Positions 52,146-61,621 of a stretch of DNA of 64,000 bases are shown here, piece after piece; positions within the stretch are counted from its first letter, which is position 1; each line of letters begins with the position of its first letter. Below the pieces are notes generated by a model. It saw only the letters and a program-made list of their open reading frames with translations, had not been told where the DNA came from and ran no database searches. The position numbers were made by a program, and so were the translations under genes. Source of the stretch: Clostridiales bacterium DTU069 (lineage in GTDB: Bacteria; Bacillota; Clostridia; DSM-8532); NCBI GenBank assembly GCA_001512485.1, contig LFRV01000079.1, forward strand, positions 58,491 to 122,490, written 5' to 3'.

Positions 52146-53987
52146 ATGGCAAAAGTGATAGGAATAGATTTGGGTACAACGAATTCCTGTGTTGCTGTAA
52201 TGGAAGGCGGAGAGCCTGTTGTTATTCCGAGTGCGGAAGGAAGCAGGACGATGCCGTCTATTGTAGCGTTTTCGAAAACCGGAGAGCGGCTTGTAGGGCA
52301 GGTTGCGAAGCGTCAGGCCATAACGAACCCTGAAAGGACCGTAATGTCAATCAAAAGGGATATGGGCACAAACAGGAAAATAAATATTGACGGCAAGCAA
52401 TACACACCGCAGGAGATTTCCGCGATGATACTTCAGAAACTGAAAGCCGATGCGGAAAGCTATCTTGGCGAAACCGTTACTCAGGCTGTTATTACCGTAC
52501 CGGCATACTTCAGCGATTCGCAGCGTCAGGCCACAAAAGATGCCGGAAGGATAGCAGGTCTTGAAGTGCTTCGCATAATCAATGAGCCTACGGCTGCTTC
52601 TTTAGCATATGGACTGGATAAAGAGAATGATCAGAAGATACTTGTGTTCGACCTTGGCGGCGGTACGTTCGACGTATCGATACTCGAGATAGGCGATGGT
52701 GTTTTTGAAGTTCTCGCGACCAGCGGTAATAACCGCCTTGGCGGCGATGATTTTGACGATAGAATTATAGACTGGATGGTTGCCGAATTTAAAAAGGATA
52801 GCGGAATAGACTTAAAAAACGACAAGATGGCTCTCCAGCGATTGAAGGAAGCTGCCGAGAAAGCAAAAATAGAATTATCCTCGGTGGCCACGACAAACAT
52901 CAACCTTCCGTTTATAACCGCGGATGCTACAGGTCCGAAACACCTTGACCTTACGCTGACAAGGGCGAAATTTGAAGAGTTGACTGCGGATTTGGTTGAG
53001 AAAACTATGGAACCAACCCGAAGAGCATTGGCTGATGCCGAACTTTCCCCGTCAGACATCGATAAAGTACTGCTGGTCGGCGGTTCCACAAGGATTCCCG
53101 CAGTTCAGGAAGCAATAAAGAAGTTTCTTGGCAAGGAGCCGTTTAAAGGGATCAATCCCGACGAATGCGTTGCAATAGGTGCGGCTATCCAGGCGGGCGT
53201 GCTTTCCGGAGAAGTCAAGGATCTGCTGCTTCTTGATGTCACGCCGCTGTCCCTTGGTATAGAAACTCTTGGCGGTGTATTCACAAAACTGATTGAAAGA
53301 AACACGACAATTCCGACAAAGAAAAGCCAGATATTTTCTACGGCAGCTGACGGTCAAACCAGTGTCGATATCCGCGTATTTCAGGGCGAAAGAGAAATGG
53401 CAGCCGACAACAAGCTGCTTGGGAATTTTCAGTTGTCAGGCATACCGCCTGCTCCGAGGGGTGTTCCTCAGATAGAAGTTACATTCGATATTGACGCGAA
53501 CGGAATTGTGCACGTATCGGCAAAAGATCTTGGAACCGGAAATGAGCAAAAAATCACGATTACTGCGTCCACCAATCTGACCGAGGCAGAAATTGAAAAA
53601 GCGGTGAAAGAAGCCGAAAAATACGCAGCGGAAGACAAAAAGAGGAAGGAACTTATTGAAGTGAAGAACCATGCCGATTCGATGATTTACCAGACCGAGA
53701 AAACACTTAAGGAGTTAGGCGACAAGGTTGATTCTGCCGATAAGGAAAATATCGAAGCAGAGCTGAACAATTTGAAGGAAGCTGTAAAAAGCGACAATGC
53801 CGACAGAATAAAAGAGGCCACAGAGAAATTGGCACAGGCGTTTTATCCGGTATCTCAAAAAATATACCAGCAGAACCCGGGCGGTGCAGAAGGGTTTAAT
53901 CCCGGAGCAGGTGCGGACACGGGGACTAATTCGGGGCAGGATGACGTATATGACGCCGATTATAAAGTTGTGGACGACGACAAATAA
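52146..53987 (+). CDS. dnaK: molecular chaperone DnaK
   Basis: [27 protein letters not shown]. Confidence 0.98.
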   Translation: MAKVIGIDLGTTNSCVAVMEGGEPVVIPSAEGSRTMPSIVAFSKTGERLVGQVAKRQAITNPERTVMSIKRDMGTNRKINIDGKQYTPQEISAMILQKLKADAESYLGETVTQAVITVPAYFSDSQRQATKDAGRIAGLEVLRIINEPTAASLAYGLDKENDQKILVFDLGGGTFDVSILEIGDGVFEVLATSGNNRLGGDDFDDRIIDWMVAEFKKDSGIDLKNDKMALQRLKEAAEKAKIELSSVATTNINLPFITADATGPKHLDLTLTRAKFEELTADLVEKTMEPTRRALADAELSPSDIDKVLLVGGSTRIPAVQEAIKKFLGKEPFKGINPDECVAIGAAIQAGVLSGEVKDLLLLDVTPLSLGIETLGGVFTKLIERNTTIPTKKSQIFSTAADGQTSVDIRVFQGEREMAADNKLLGNFQLSGIPPAPRGVPQIEVTFDIDANGIVHVSAKDLGTGNEQKITITASTNLTEAEIEKAVKEAEKYAAEDKKRKELIEVKNHADSMIYQTEKTLKELGDKVDSADKENIEAELNNLKEAVKSDNADRIKEATEKLAQAFYPVSQKIYQQNPGGAEGFNPGAGADTGTNSGQDDVYDADYKVVDDDK

Positions 53988-54033
53988 AACGGCCTGAGCA
54001 ATGCATTATTGTTTTGACCATAACATGATTATA

Positions 54034-54064
54034 CAACGAGTCAAAGGCACCCTTTGACTCGTTG
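54034..54064. repeat. 14-bp perfect inverted repeat with 3-nt loop after dnaK
   Basis: CAACGAGTCAAAGG-CAC-CCTTTGACTCGTTG; no following T tract. Confidence 0.9.
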
Positions 54065-54291
54065 CTATAATGATTCCGCACGGAACGGAAATTGAACTTT
54101 AGACAATAGCTCTTGTTTTTATTCCTGTACCTAATTAAGCAGCCGCTAAATTGGGTACTGTTTTAATTAGTTCGTATTCATTGAATTGTTTTCTTATCCG
54201 TATTACGATTTTTAACTTTAAAAACTGGATACAGGTTCCTGGAAAAAATTTTTAGGACACGGAAACTGCAAGAAATACGGCTGTTTCTAAG

Positions 54292-54320
54292 TTGAAGGCA
54301 GGCATTAAGTATGCTATAAT
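54292..54320 (+). promoter_or_regulatory. dnaJ-specific promoter
   Basis: TTGAAG-N17-TATAAT about 30-40 nt upstream of the TTG starts. Confidence 0.65.
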
Positions 54321-54350
54321 TTTTAAGTTGTTTAGATCAACTGCTGGGGG

Positions 54351-55499
54351 TTGGTTAGTTTGCCCGAAAAAAGGGATTATTATGAAATACTCGGCGTAGA
54401 CCGCAGCGCAAGTGAAGCGGAGTTAAAAAAGGCGTACAGGAATCTTGCAAAAAAGTATCACCCTGACGTAAATCCAGGCGATAAGGAAGCCGAAATCAAA
54501 TTTAAAGAAATAAATGAGGCATATGAAGTTTTAAGTGATCCTCAAAAACGTCAGAAATATGACCGCTTCGGGCATGCCGGGCTGGACGGCTCCGGATTCG
54601 GTGGTTTCAACGGTTTTGGAGGCTTTGATTTTAATTTTGGGTTTGATGATTTATTTGAAGATTTTTTTGGCGGTTCGCCTTTTGGCACAAGAAGAAGACA
54701 AAAACCGGGTCCCAGAAGGGGAGCGGATATTAAATACACTCTCGAAATAACATTTAATGAAGCGGTATTTGGCACGAACAAGGAAATCCGTGTTACACGT
54801 CTTCAAACATGCGGCAAATGCAGCGGTACGGGAGCTAAACCCGGTACATCTCCGCAGACATGCAGGCACTGTAACGGAACCGGTCAGGTTCGTCATGCCC
54901 AGGCCACTCCGTTTGGACAGATGATTAACATGAGGACCTGTGATGTTTGCCGCGGTGAAGGCACAATTATTTCCGATCCCTGCGATGAATGCCGCGGCAG
55001 CGGAAGACAGCAAAAAACTTCGAAGATTAAAGTGGAAATACCGGCAGGAATAGATAACGGGCAGACAATATCGCTGCGCGGAGAAGGAGAGCCAGGCCTT
55101 AGAGGAGGACCGCCGGGAGATTTGTATGTTAACATAAGAGTTCAGCCGCATCCGATTTTTATACGGGACGGTTATGATATTATGTGTGAAATACCGATTA
55201 CGTTTACACAGGCGGCTTTGGGGGCGGAGTTGGAAATTCCGACCCTTGAAGGAACGATGAAATACAGCATACCGGAAGGCACCCAGACGGGAACAGTGTT
55301 CCGTTTAAGGAACAAAGGAATAAAACACCTGCGCTCAAATGCCAAGGGCGATCAGTTTATAAAAGTGAACGTGGAAGTCCCTAAAAAACTTACGGCAAAG
55401 CAAAAAGAACTGCTGCGCCAGTTTGCGGATATCAGCGGAGAAGATGCGTTTGAGCAAAGAAAGAACTTCTTTGATAAAATGAAGGATTTGTTTCAATAA
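54351..55499 (+). CDS. dnaJ: chaperone protein DnaJ
   Basis: [78 protein letters not shown]; start 54351 or 54360 (both TTG). Confidence 0.97.
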   Translation: MVSLPEKRDYYEILGVDRSASEAELKKAYRNLAKKYHPDVNPGDKEAEIKFKEINEAYEVLSDPQKRQKYDRFGHAGLDGSGFGGFNGFGGFDFNFGFDDLFEDFFGGSPFGTRRRQKPGPRRGADIKYTLEITFNEAVFGTNKEIRVTRLQTCGKCSGTGAKPGTSPQTCRHCNGTGQVRHAQATPFGQMINMRTCDVCRGEGTIISDPCDECRGSGRQQKTSKIKVEIPAGIDNGQTISLRGEGEPGLRGGPPGDLYVNIRVQPHPIFIRDGYDIMCEIPITFTQAALGAELEIPTLEGTMKYSIPEGTQTGTVFRLRNKGIKHLRSNAKGDQFIKVNVEVPKKLTAKQKELLRQFADISGEDAFEQRKNFFDKMKDLFQ

Positions 55500-55512
55500 A
55501 TCCGATAAATGG

Positions 55513-56454
55513 GTGAAGCAGATGAATTGGCTCGAAGTTACGGTTACTATAGAATCCAAATGGCAGGATATAATTTCTGAAGTTTTTATTGAACTGGGAA
55601 TTCAGGGTATAGAGGTTGTAGACCCTGAAGATTTCCGCAGGCTCCTCGAAGAGCGCAAATACTTGGATTATGCAGCGGATGATTTTCTCAGCGGTCTTGG
55701 AGATAATATCATTATCAGGGCTTATTTCAGCGCAGATGATAAAGACAGTCGCAGCCTGCGAAAAAAACTTATTGAAGCGTTCAAACGGTATTCGGTATCG
55801 CCCTGTCCACATATTGAAATACGCGAACGTAACGATTACGAATGGAAAGACAACTGGAAGAAGTATTATAAAACGTTTCCGATTTCAAAAAGAGTGATTA
55901 TAAAGCCATCCTGGGAAGACTTTAATGCTCCGGCGGATAAAGTGGTTATTGAGCTTGATCCCGGAATGGCGTTCGGAACGGGAACACATGAAACAACCCG
56001 TTTGTGTGCGATCATGCTCGATGATATAGTAAAGGGCGGCGAAAAGGTACTCGATCTCGGGTGCGGGACGGGAATACTCGGGATTATTGCCGCAAAGCTG
56101 GGAGCCTTTAGCGTAACCTGCGCGGATATAGACGAAATTGCATGCAGAACGGCAATAGAAAATATCCGGAATAACGGAGTTGATTCAAAAGTTGCCGTAA
56201 TACATGGAAGCCTTAACGATATAAAGCGTGAACGGTATGATATTATTTTGATTAACATAATAACCGATGTTATCCTGTCGCTGCTTCCATTGCTGCATGC
56301 GTATTGCACCGACAATACAAATATTGTGCTAAGCGGTATTACTAAGGAAAGAAGAAAAGAGATAACCGAAGCGGTAAGCAAATCAGGATATCGCATTATA
56401 CAGGAGTTGTTTGATGGGGAATGGATGGCTGTAAGAATCTGCACAGGTTCGTGA
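55513..56454 (+). CDS. prmA: ribosomal protein L11 methyltransferase
   Basis: MNWLEVTVTIES; MAFGTGTHETTRLCAIML; VLDLGCGTGILGIIAAKLGA. Confidence 0.94.
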   Translation: MKQMNWLEVTVTIESKWQDIISEVFIELGIQGIEVVDPEDFRRLLEERKYLDYAADDFLSGLGDNIIIRAYFSADDKDSRSLRKKLIEAFKRYSVSPCPHIEIRERNDYEWKDNWKKYYKTFPISKRVIIKPSWEDFNAPADKVVIELDPGMAFGTGTHETTRLCAIMLDDIVKGGEKVLDLGCGTGILGIIAAKLGAFSVTCADIDEIACRTAIENIRNNGVDSKVAVIHGSLNDIKRERYDIILINIITDVILSLLPLLHAYCTDNTNIVLSGITKERRKEITEAVSKSGYRIIQELFDGEWMAVRICTGS

Positions 56455-57212
56455 TACAACCTGGGTATATAAAAAACGATGCCGCTGTTATATCGGGAAG
56501 CGAAGCAAAGCATATGCTCAATGTTTTGCGCCTTCGAAAGGGCGACAGGTTTATAGCCTTTGACGGTATGGGTTTTGAATATGAAATGGAACTTGTATCA
56601 TTTGAAGACAATACCGCCTACGGAAGGATATTGAGAAAATACGACCCTAAAACCGAGCCCGGGATAAAGGTAATACTTTACCAGGGGCTTCCTAAATCCG
56701 ATAAAATGGATTTGATAGTTCAAAAAACGGTTGAACTGGGTATATATAAAATTGTTCCGGTAATAACGCAGTTTTCGGTGCCGAGAATCCGGGTAAAAGA
56801 TACCGTAAGAAAGCTTGAACGGTGGAACCGGATCTCCCTCGAAGCCAGCAAACAATGCGGGCGGGTTGTTGTACCCAAAGTGTCTGAACCTGTTGATTAC
56901 GAAGCCGCCCTGAATCATTGGGGTGATATGGCAAAAGCCCGTCCGACCGGCACGAGCATGATGGTTTTCTGTTATGAAGGAGAGGCAAAAAAATGTTTGA
57001 AAGATTTATTCAAATGTTATAATATAAATTGTGTTGACTTAGTCGGCGTTTTTATCGGCCCGGAAGGCGGGTTCTCGCCTGACGAGATACATATGGCGGA
57101 GGCATGCGGTATTTCGCCGGTTAGTCTGGGCAGAAGAACTCTAAGAACGGAAACGGCTGCAATAGCGGTTTTATCAGTTATAATGCATGAAATGAGTGAT
57201 ATGCTCCCATGA
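56421..57212 (+). CDS. rsmE: 16S rRNA m3U1498 methyltransferase
   Basis: GSEAKHMLNVLRLRKGD; VGVFIGPEGGFSPDE; LGRRTLRTETAAIAVL. Confidence 0.94.
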   Translation: MDGCKNLHRFVIQPGYIKNDAAVISGSEAKHMLNVLRLRKGDRFIAFDGMGFEYEMELVSFEDNTAYGRILRKYDPKTEPGIKVILYQGLPKSDKMDLIVQKTVELGIYKIVPVITQFSVPRIRVKDTVRKLERWNRISLEASKQCGRVVVPKVSEPVDYEAALNHWGDMAKARPTGTSMMVFCYEGEAKKCLKDLFKCYNINCVDLVGVFIGPEGGFSPDEIHMAEACGISPVSLGRRTLRTETAAIAVLSVIMHEMSDMLP

Positions 57213-57580
57213 AGGAAATTTCTTTTGTTATTGTTGATGATGCTGTCTTTATGAGGACGATAATTAAAAAAATGATAGAGCAGGTTGACGGGTATACCGT
57301 GGTCGGTGAAGCGACAAACGGGCACGAAGCTATAGAAGCGGCAAAGAAATATCAACCTGATATAATGACTTTGGATATTACAATGCCGGAAATGGACGGG
57401 ATTGTTGCAGTTCCTGAAATACTGAAGGTAAGTCCCAATACGCGCATTATTATGGTATCGGCAATGGGGCAGCAGTCAATGGTAATTGAAGCAATAAAAA
57501 TGGGTGCTAAGGATTTTGTTATCAAGCCTTTCGAGAAATCAAGGGTTTACCAGGCGATAAAAAACGTACTGGCAATGTAG
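57209..57580 (+). CDS. stand-alone CheY-like response regulator
   Basis: FVIVDDAVFMRTIIKKM; DIMTLDITMPEMDG; VSAMG; FVIKPF. Confidence 0.93.
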   Translation: MKEISFVIVDDAVFMRTIIKKMIEQVDGYTVVGEATNGHEAIEAAKKYQPDIMTLDITMPEMDGIVAVPEILKVSPNTRIIMVSAMGQQSMVIEAIKMGAKDFVIKPFEKSRVYQAIKNVLAM

Positions 57581-57733
57581 TAGTCCGTCCGCATATCATT
57601 ATGTCCGACATTGGCCAGAATGTTCTTTTTAATAGTTTTACTCCTGTGCTTTCCTGAAAGGGTGTATATACGCCTGGTTTTTTGGGAGAGGTGACCGGGG
57701 CTGGCGCGGATTTGAACCGGGAGGTCAAATGTA

Positions 57734-58612
57734 ATGCTAAAAAGTATGACCGGGTATGGTCGGTGCGAATATCAGGATAGCAATTTAAGAATGACAGTGG
57801 AATTAAAGTCCGTGAATCACAGGTACTGTGAAGTTTTTATACGTATGCCGAGGCAGCTTGGTTCTTTTGAAGACAGGATCCGTACTCTTATTATGGAGCG
57901 CATTTCAAGAGGCAAAATAGACGTTTTTCTTAATTGGGACAATTTAAGTGATCAGGCAAAGGAAGTTATTCTTGATGAAGGTCTTGCAAAAGCATATTAT
58001 AATGCATTGATGAAAATTTCAGCCGGACTTGGATTGCGTGATGATATCTCTTCTTCAACGCTGGCAAAATTCCCCGACATTCTGAAAGTGGAAAAAAAGG
58101 ATGAGGATGACGAAGCTATCTGGGCGGTGATAAAAACCGCCGTAAATGATGCTCTGGACAGGCTGATAATTATGAGAGAAAAAGAGGGGGAAAAACTGCA
58201 GAAAAGTCTGTCGGATATTCTTTGCAGCATAGAGTCCCATGTATCCTTTCTTGAGACCCGTGAGCCGGTTGTAGTGCGTGAATACAGGGATAAGCTTTCG
58301 GCAAGAATACAGGAGTTAATGGAAAACAATGTTGTTGACGAAACGCGCCTTGCTATGGAAGTCGCTATTTTTGCGGACAGGTGCTGTATAACCGAGGAAT
58401 TGGTACGTTTAAAAAGTCACATTTCTCAATTCAGGGATATAATGAATATGAATGGTGCCGTAGGAAAGAAAATGGATTTTCTCCTGCAGGAGATGAACCG
58501 GGAGGTTAATACGATCGGATCAAAATCAAATGATTTGGAGATAACAAAACATGTCGTGGAACTAAAGAGTGAAATTGAAAAGGTAAGGGAACAAATACAA
58601 AATATAGAGTAA
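57734..58612 (+). CDS. YicC family endoribonuclease-like protein
   Basis: MLKSMTGYGRCEYQDSNLRMTVELKSVNHRYCEVFIRMPRQL. Confidence 0.93.
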   Translation: MLKSMTGYGRCEYQDSNLRMTVELKSVNHRYCEVFIRMPRQLGSFEDRIRTLIMERISRGKIDVFLNWDNLSDQAKEVILDEGLAKAYYNALMKISAGLGLRDDISSSTLAKFPDILKVEKKDEDDEAIWAVIKTAVNDALDRLIIMREKEGEKLQKSLSDILCSIESHVSFLETREPVVVREYRDKLSARIQELMENNVVDETRLAMEVAIFADRCCITEELVRLKSHISQFRDIMNMNGAVGKKMDFLLQEMNREVNTIGSKSNDLEITKHVVELKSEIEKVREQIQNIE

Positions 58613-58630
58613 TATATTTATCCGTTTGAT

Positions 58631-58658
58631 TTGCCTGAGCCTTGAATGTTGATATAAT
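58631..58658 (+). promoter_or_regulatory. promoter for remA-gmk
   Basis: TTGCCT-N16-TATAAT. Confidence 0.5.
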
Positions 58659-58689
58659 TATGTCTCTGTAAAACTGGAGGATTTGAATA

Positions 58690-58974
58690 ATGAAACTAAT
58701 AAATGTTGGATTTGGAAACATTGTATCCGCAAACCGCATAGTCGCCATTGTAAGCCCGGAATCGGCGCCGATAAAACGTATCATCCAGGAAGCAAGAGAA
58801 CGCGGGATGCTTATAGACGCGACATATGGAAGAAGAACCCGTGCGGTAATTGTGACCGACAGTGATCATATTATACTTTCGGCGGTTCAGCCGGAAACGG
58901 TAGCTCACAGGCTAAGCGGCAAAGGAAGCGATTCGCTCGCGATTGATGAAGACGATCAGGAGGCTGCGGAATGA
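58690..58974 (+). CDS. remA: RemA/DUF370 family regulator
   Basis: [55 protein letters not shown]. Confidence 0.93.
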   Translation: MKLINVGFGNIVSANRIVAIVSPESAPIKRIIQEARERGMLIDATYGRRTRAVIVTDSDHIILSAVQPETVAHRLSGKGSDSLAIDEDDQEAAE

Positions 58975-59561
58975 AATCAGGTCTTCTGGTGGTTGTATCA
59001 GGACCGGCAGGAGTAGGTAAGGGTACTGTTGTGTCGCGTGCAAGGGAAAAAAACAATAACATTGTGTATTCTGTTTCTGCGACTTCCCGAAAACCAAGGC
59101 CGGGTGAAGTAGAAGGAAGAAACTACTTTTTTGTTTCGCGAGAGCGTTTTAACGAAATGATAAAGAATAATGAGCTTCTTGAGTGGGTAGAATACTGCGG
59201 CAATTTCTATGGAACGCCAAGAGCGTATGTTGAAGAGCAGTTAAAAAAGGGCCGTATTGTTCTTCTTGAGATTGAGGTTGAAGGTGCCGGCAACATTAAA
59301 AGGCAATACCCTGAATGCGTTTCAATATTTATTGCCCCGCCTGATCCTGATGAGCTTAAAAGAAGGATAACAGGCAGAGGAACAGAGCCGCCCGACGTCA
59401 TTGAGAAAAGGATGCGCAGAGCAAAAGAGGAAATGGAGCGTATGTCGGAATATGATTATGTTATTATAAATGATACGATAGAAGATGCTTCGGACAGATT
59501 GATTGAAATTTTGGAAATTGAACTTGAAGCCGCAAACAAAGGAACGTCTGCAAACCGGTGA
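58971..59561 (+). CDS. gmk: guanylate kinase
   Basis: [40 protein letters not shown]. Confidence 0.96.
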   Translation: MKSGLLVVVSGPAGVGKGTVVSRAREKNNNIVYSVSATSRKPRPGEVEGRNYFFVSRERFNEMIKNNELLEWVEYCGNFYGTPRAYVEEQLKKGRIVLLEIEVEGAGNIKRQYPECVSIFIAPPDPDELKRRITGRGTEPPDVIEKRMRRAKEEMERMSEYDYVIINDTIEDASDRLIEILEIELEAANKGTSANR

Positions 59562-59679
59562 ATAACAGCCTTCTGTTTGATAATCTTGTCAGTTTCCATG
59601 TTTTGTTTTAATATAGCATAATGATGCATTGTTAATTCGAGCTAAGTATGACAATAAATAAACAGGGAGTGATATTGTT

Positions 59680-60075
59680 ATGATAAAACCTCCGATATCG
59701 GAACTGCTTAAAAAAGTTGATAACCGTTATACTCTTGTGATAGCGACGGCAAAAAGAGCCCGTATGCTGAATAATGGAGCACAGCCCCTTGTCGAAATAA
59801 AATCGGATAAGGATGTGACAATAGCTATAGAAGAAATAAAAGAAGGGAAAGTTAAATACCGGTATACCAGAAAAGGTGAGGCTTCTAAACCGGAAGAGAA
59901 TAAAACAGTCGAATTCGCTGAAAATGCGGAATCGCATGAAACCATTAATGAAAATAATAACGAATTGGAATATATATCGAATGAAGCTGAACAGGAAGAA
60001 ACCAAAACGGATAACGAGCCTGAAGGTGCTGATATTTTAATCCGAGAGATAAAGCAAATACAGGAGGAAAAATAA
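59680..60075 (+). CDS. rpoZ: RNA polymerase omega subunit with extended acidic C-terminus
   Basis: MIKPPISELLKKVDNRYTLVIATAKRARML downstream of gmk. Confidence 0.9.
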   Translation: MIKPPISELLKKVDNRYTLVIATAKRARMLNNGAQPLVEIKSDKDVTIAIEEIKEGKVKYRYTRKGEASKPEENKTVEFAENAESHETINENNNELEYISNEAEQEETKTDNEPEGADILIREIKQIQEEK

Positions 60076-61464
60076 ATGGCTTTTGAGAAGACGATGGAAA
60101 AAATCGTTGCCCTTGCAAAAAACAGGGGATTTGTATTTCAGGGTTCTGAGATATACGATGGGCTTGCCAATACGTGGGATTACGGCCCGCTTGGGGTAGA
60201 GTTTAAAAACAATATAAAAAGGCTTTGGTGGAAGAAGTTTATACAAGAAAGCCCGTATAATGTCGGGGTTGACTGCGCGATACTGATGAATCCGATGGTT
60301 TGGGTCGCGTCAGGCCATGTGGGAGGTTTTTCAGATCCGCTTATTGACTGCCGGCAGTGTAAAACAAGGCATCGCGCCGACAAATTAATCGACGACTGGA
60401 ATAAAGAAAACGGGATCGATATGGTTGTCGATGGTCTCAGTGATGAAGATATATCGAAGTATATTGCGGCAAAAAACATTGGATGTCCTGATTGCGGCGG
60501 TCACAATTTTACGAATATACGCAAGTTCAACCTTATGTTTAAAACCTTTCAGGGAGTTACCGAAGAATCAAAAAATGAAATATATCTAAGGCCTGAAACC
60601 GCTCAGGGTATATTTGTCAACTTTAAGAATGTAATGCGTTCAACTCGCAAAAAGATACCTTTTGGGATCGGGCAGATCGGAAAGTCCTTCCGTAATGAGA
60701 TTACACCGGGAAATTTTACATTCAGAACACGCGAATTTGAGCAAATGGAATTGGAGTTTTTCTGCGAGCCCGGTACGGACATGGAATGGTTTGTCTATTG
60801 GAAAAACTTTTGCAGGGATTGGCTTTTGTCGTTGAACATAAAAGAAGAAAACATACGGTTCAGAGATCATTCCAAGGAAGAATTAAGCCATTACAGCAAA
60901 GCTACAACCGATATTGAGTATAAATTCCCGTTCGGATGGGGAGAACTGTGGGGTATAGCCAACAGGACGGATTTTGACTTAAAACAGCATATGGAACATT
61001 CGAAAGAGGATTTAAGCTATTTTGATCCTGTTACAAACGAAAAATATGTGCCATATTGTGTAGAACCTTCTTTGGGCGCGGATCGCGTTACGCTTGCTTT
61101 TTTGTGTGACGCGTATGACGAAGAAGAAATTGGACCGGACGATGTGCGGACGGTTCTTAGATTTCATCCTGCGGTAGCGCCGGTGAAAATAGCTGTCTTG
61201 CCGCTGTCAAAAAAACTTGGCAATGAAGCTTATGAGATTTACAAAGAACTGATTGCATATTACGTATGCGAATATGACGAAACCGGGAGCATCGGGAAAC
61301 GATACCGCAGGCAGGACGAGATTGGCACGCCTTACTGCGTCACTTATGATTTTGATTCATTGGAAGATAAAAAGGTTACAATAAGAGAAAGGGATTCGAT
61401 GCAGCAGGTCAGAATTCCGATTGAACATTTAAAAGATTTCTTTATCGGAAAATTTGAGCTGTAA
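60076..61464 (+). CDS. glyS: glycyl-tRNA synthetase (single-chain, alpha2 type)
   Basis: [53 protein letters not shown]. Confidence 0.96.
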   Translation: MAFEKTMEKIVALAKNRGFVFQGSEIYDGLANTWDYGPLGVEFKNNIKRLWWKKFIQESPYNVGVDCAILMNPMVWVASGHVGGFSDPLIDCRQCKTRHRADKLIDDWNKENGIDMVVDGLSDEDISKYIAAKNIGCPDCGGHNFTNIRKFNLMFKTFQGVTEESKNEIYLRPETAQGIFVNFKNVMRSTRKKIPFGIGQIGKSFRNEITPGNFTFRTREFEQMELEFFCEPGTDMEWFVYWKNFCRDWLLSLNIKEENIRFRDHSKEELSHYSKATTDIEYKFPFGWGELWGIANRTDFDLKQHMEHSKEDLSYFDPVTNEKYVPYCVEPSLGADRVTLAFLCDAYDEEEIGPDDVRTVLRFHPAVAPVKIAVLPLSKKLGNEAYEIYKELIAYYVCEYDETGSIGKRYRRQDEIGTPYCVTYDFDSLEDKKVTIRERDSMQQVRIPIEHLKDFFIGKFEL

Positions 61465-61511
61465 CGAACACAGCATTAAATTTGAACCTATTTGAAAAAC
61501 TAGAATTTTTG

Positions 61512-61540
61512 TTGTTAGAAATTTATACATATGTTATTAT
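61512..61540 (+). promoter_or_regulatory. promoter for ppdK
   Basis: TTGTTA-N17-TATTAT. Confidence 0.5.
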
Positions 61541-61621
61541 GTTTTTTGGCAGTAAACAGGGAATATTTTGCCTATATGATTATCTGATATTTAGATCATA
61601 ATATACTAGGAGGAAAATAAC

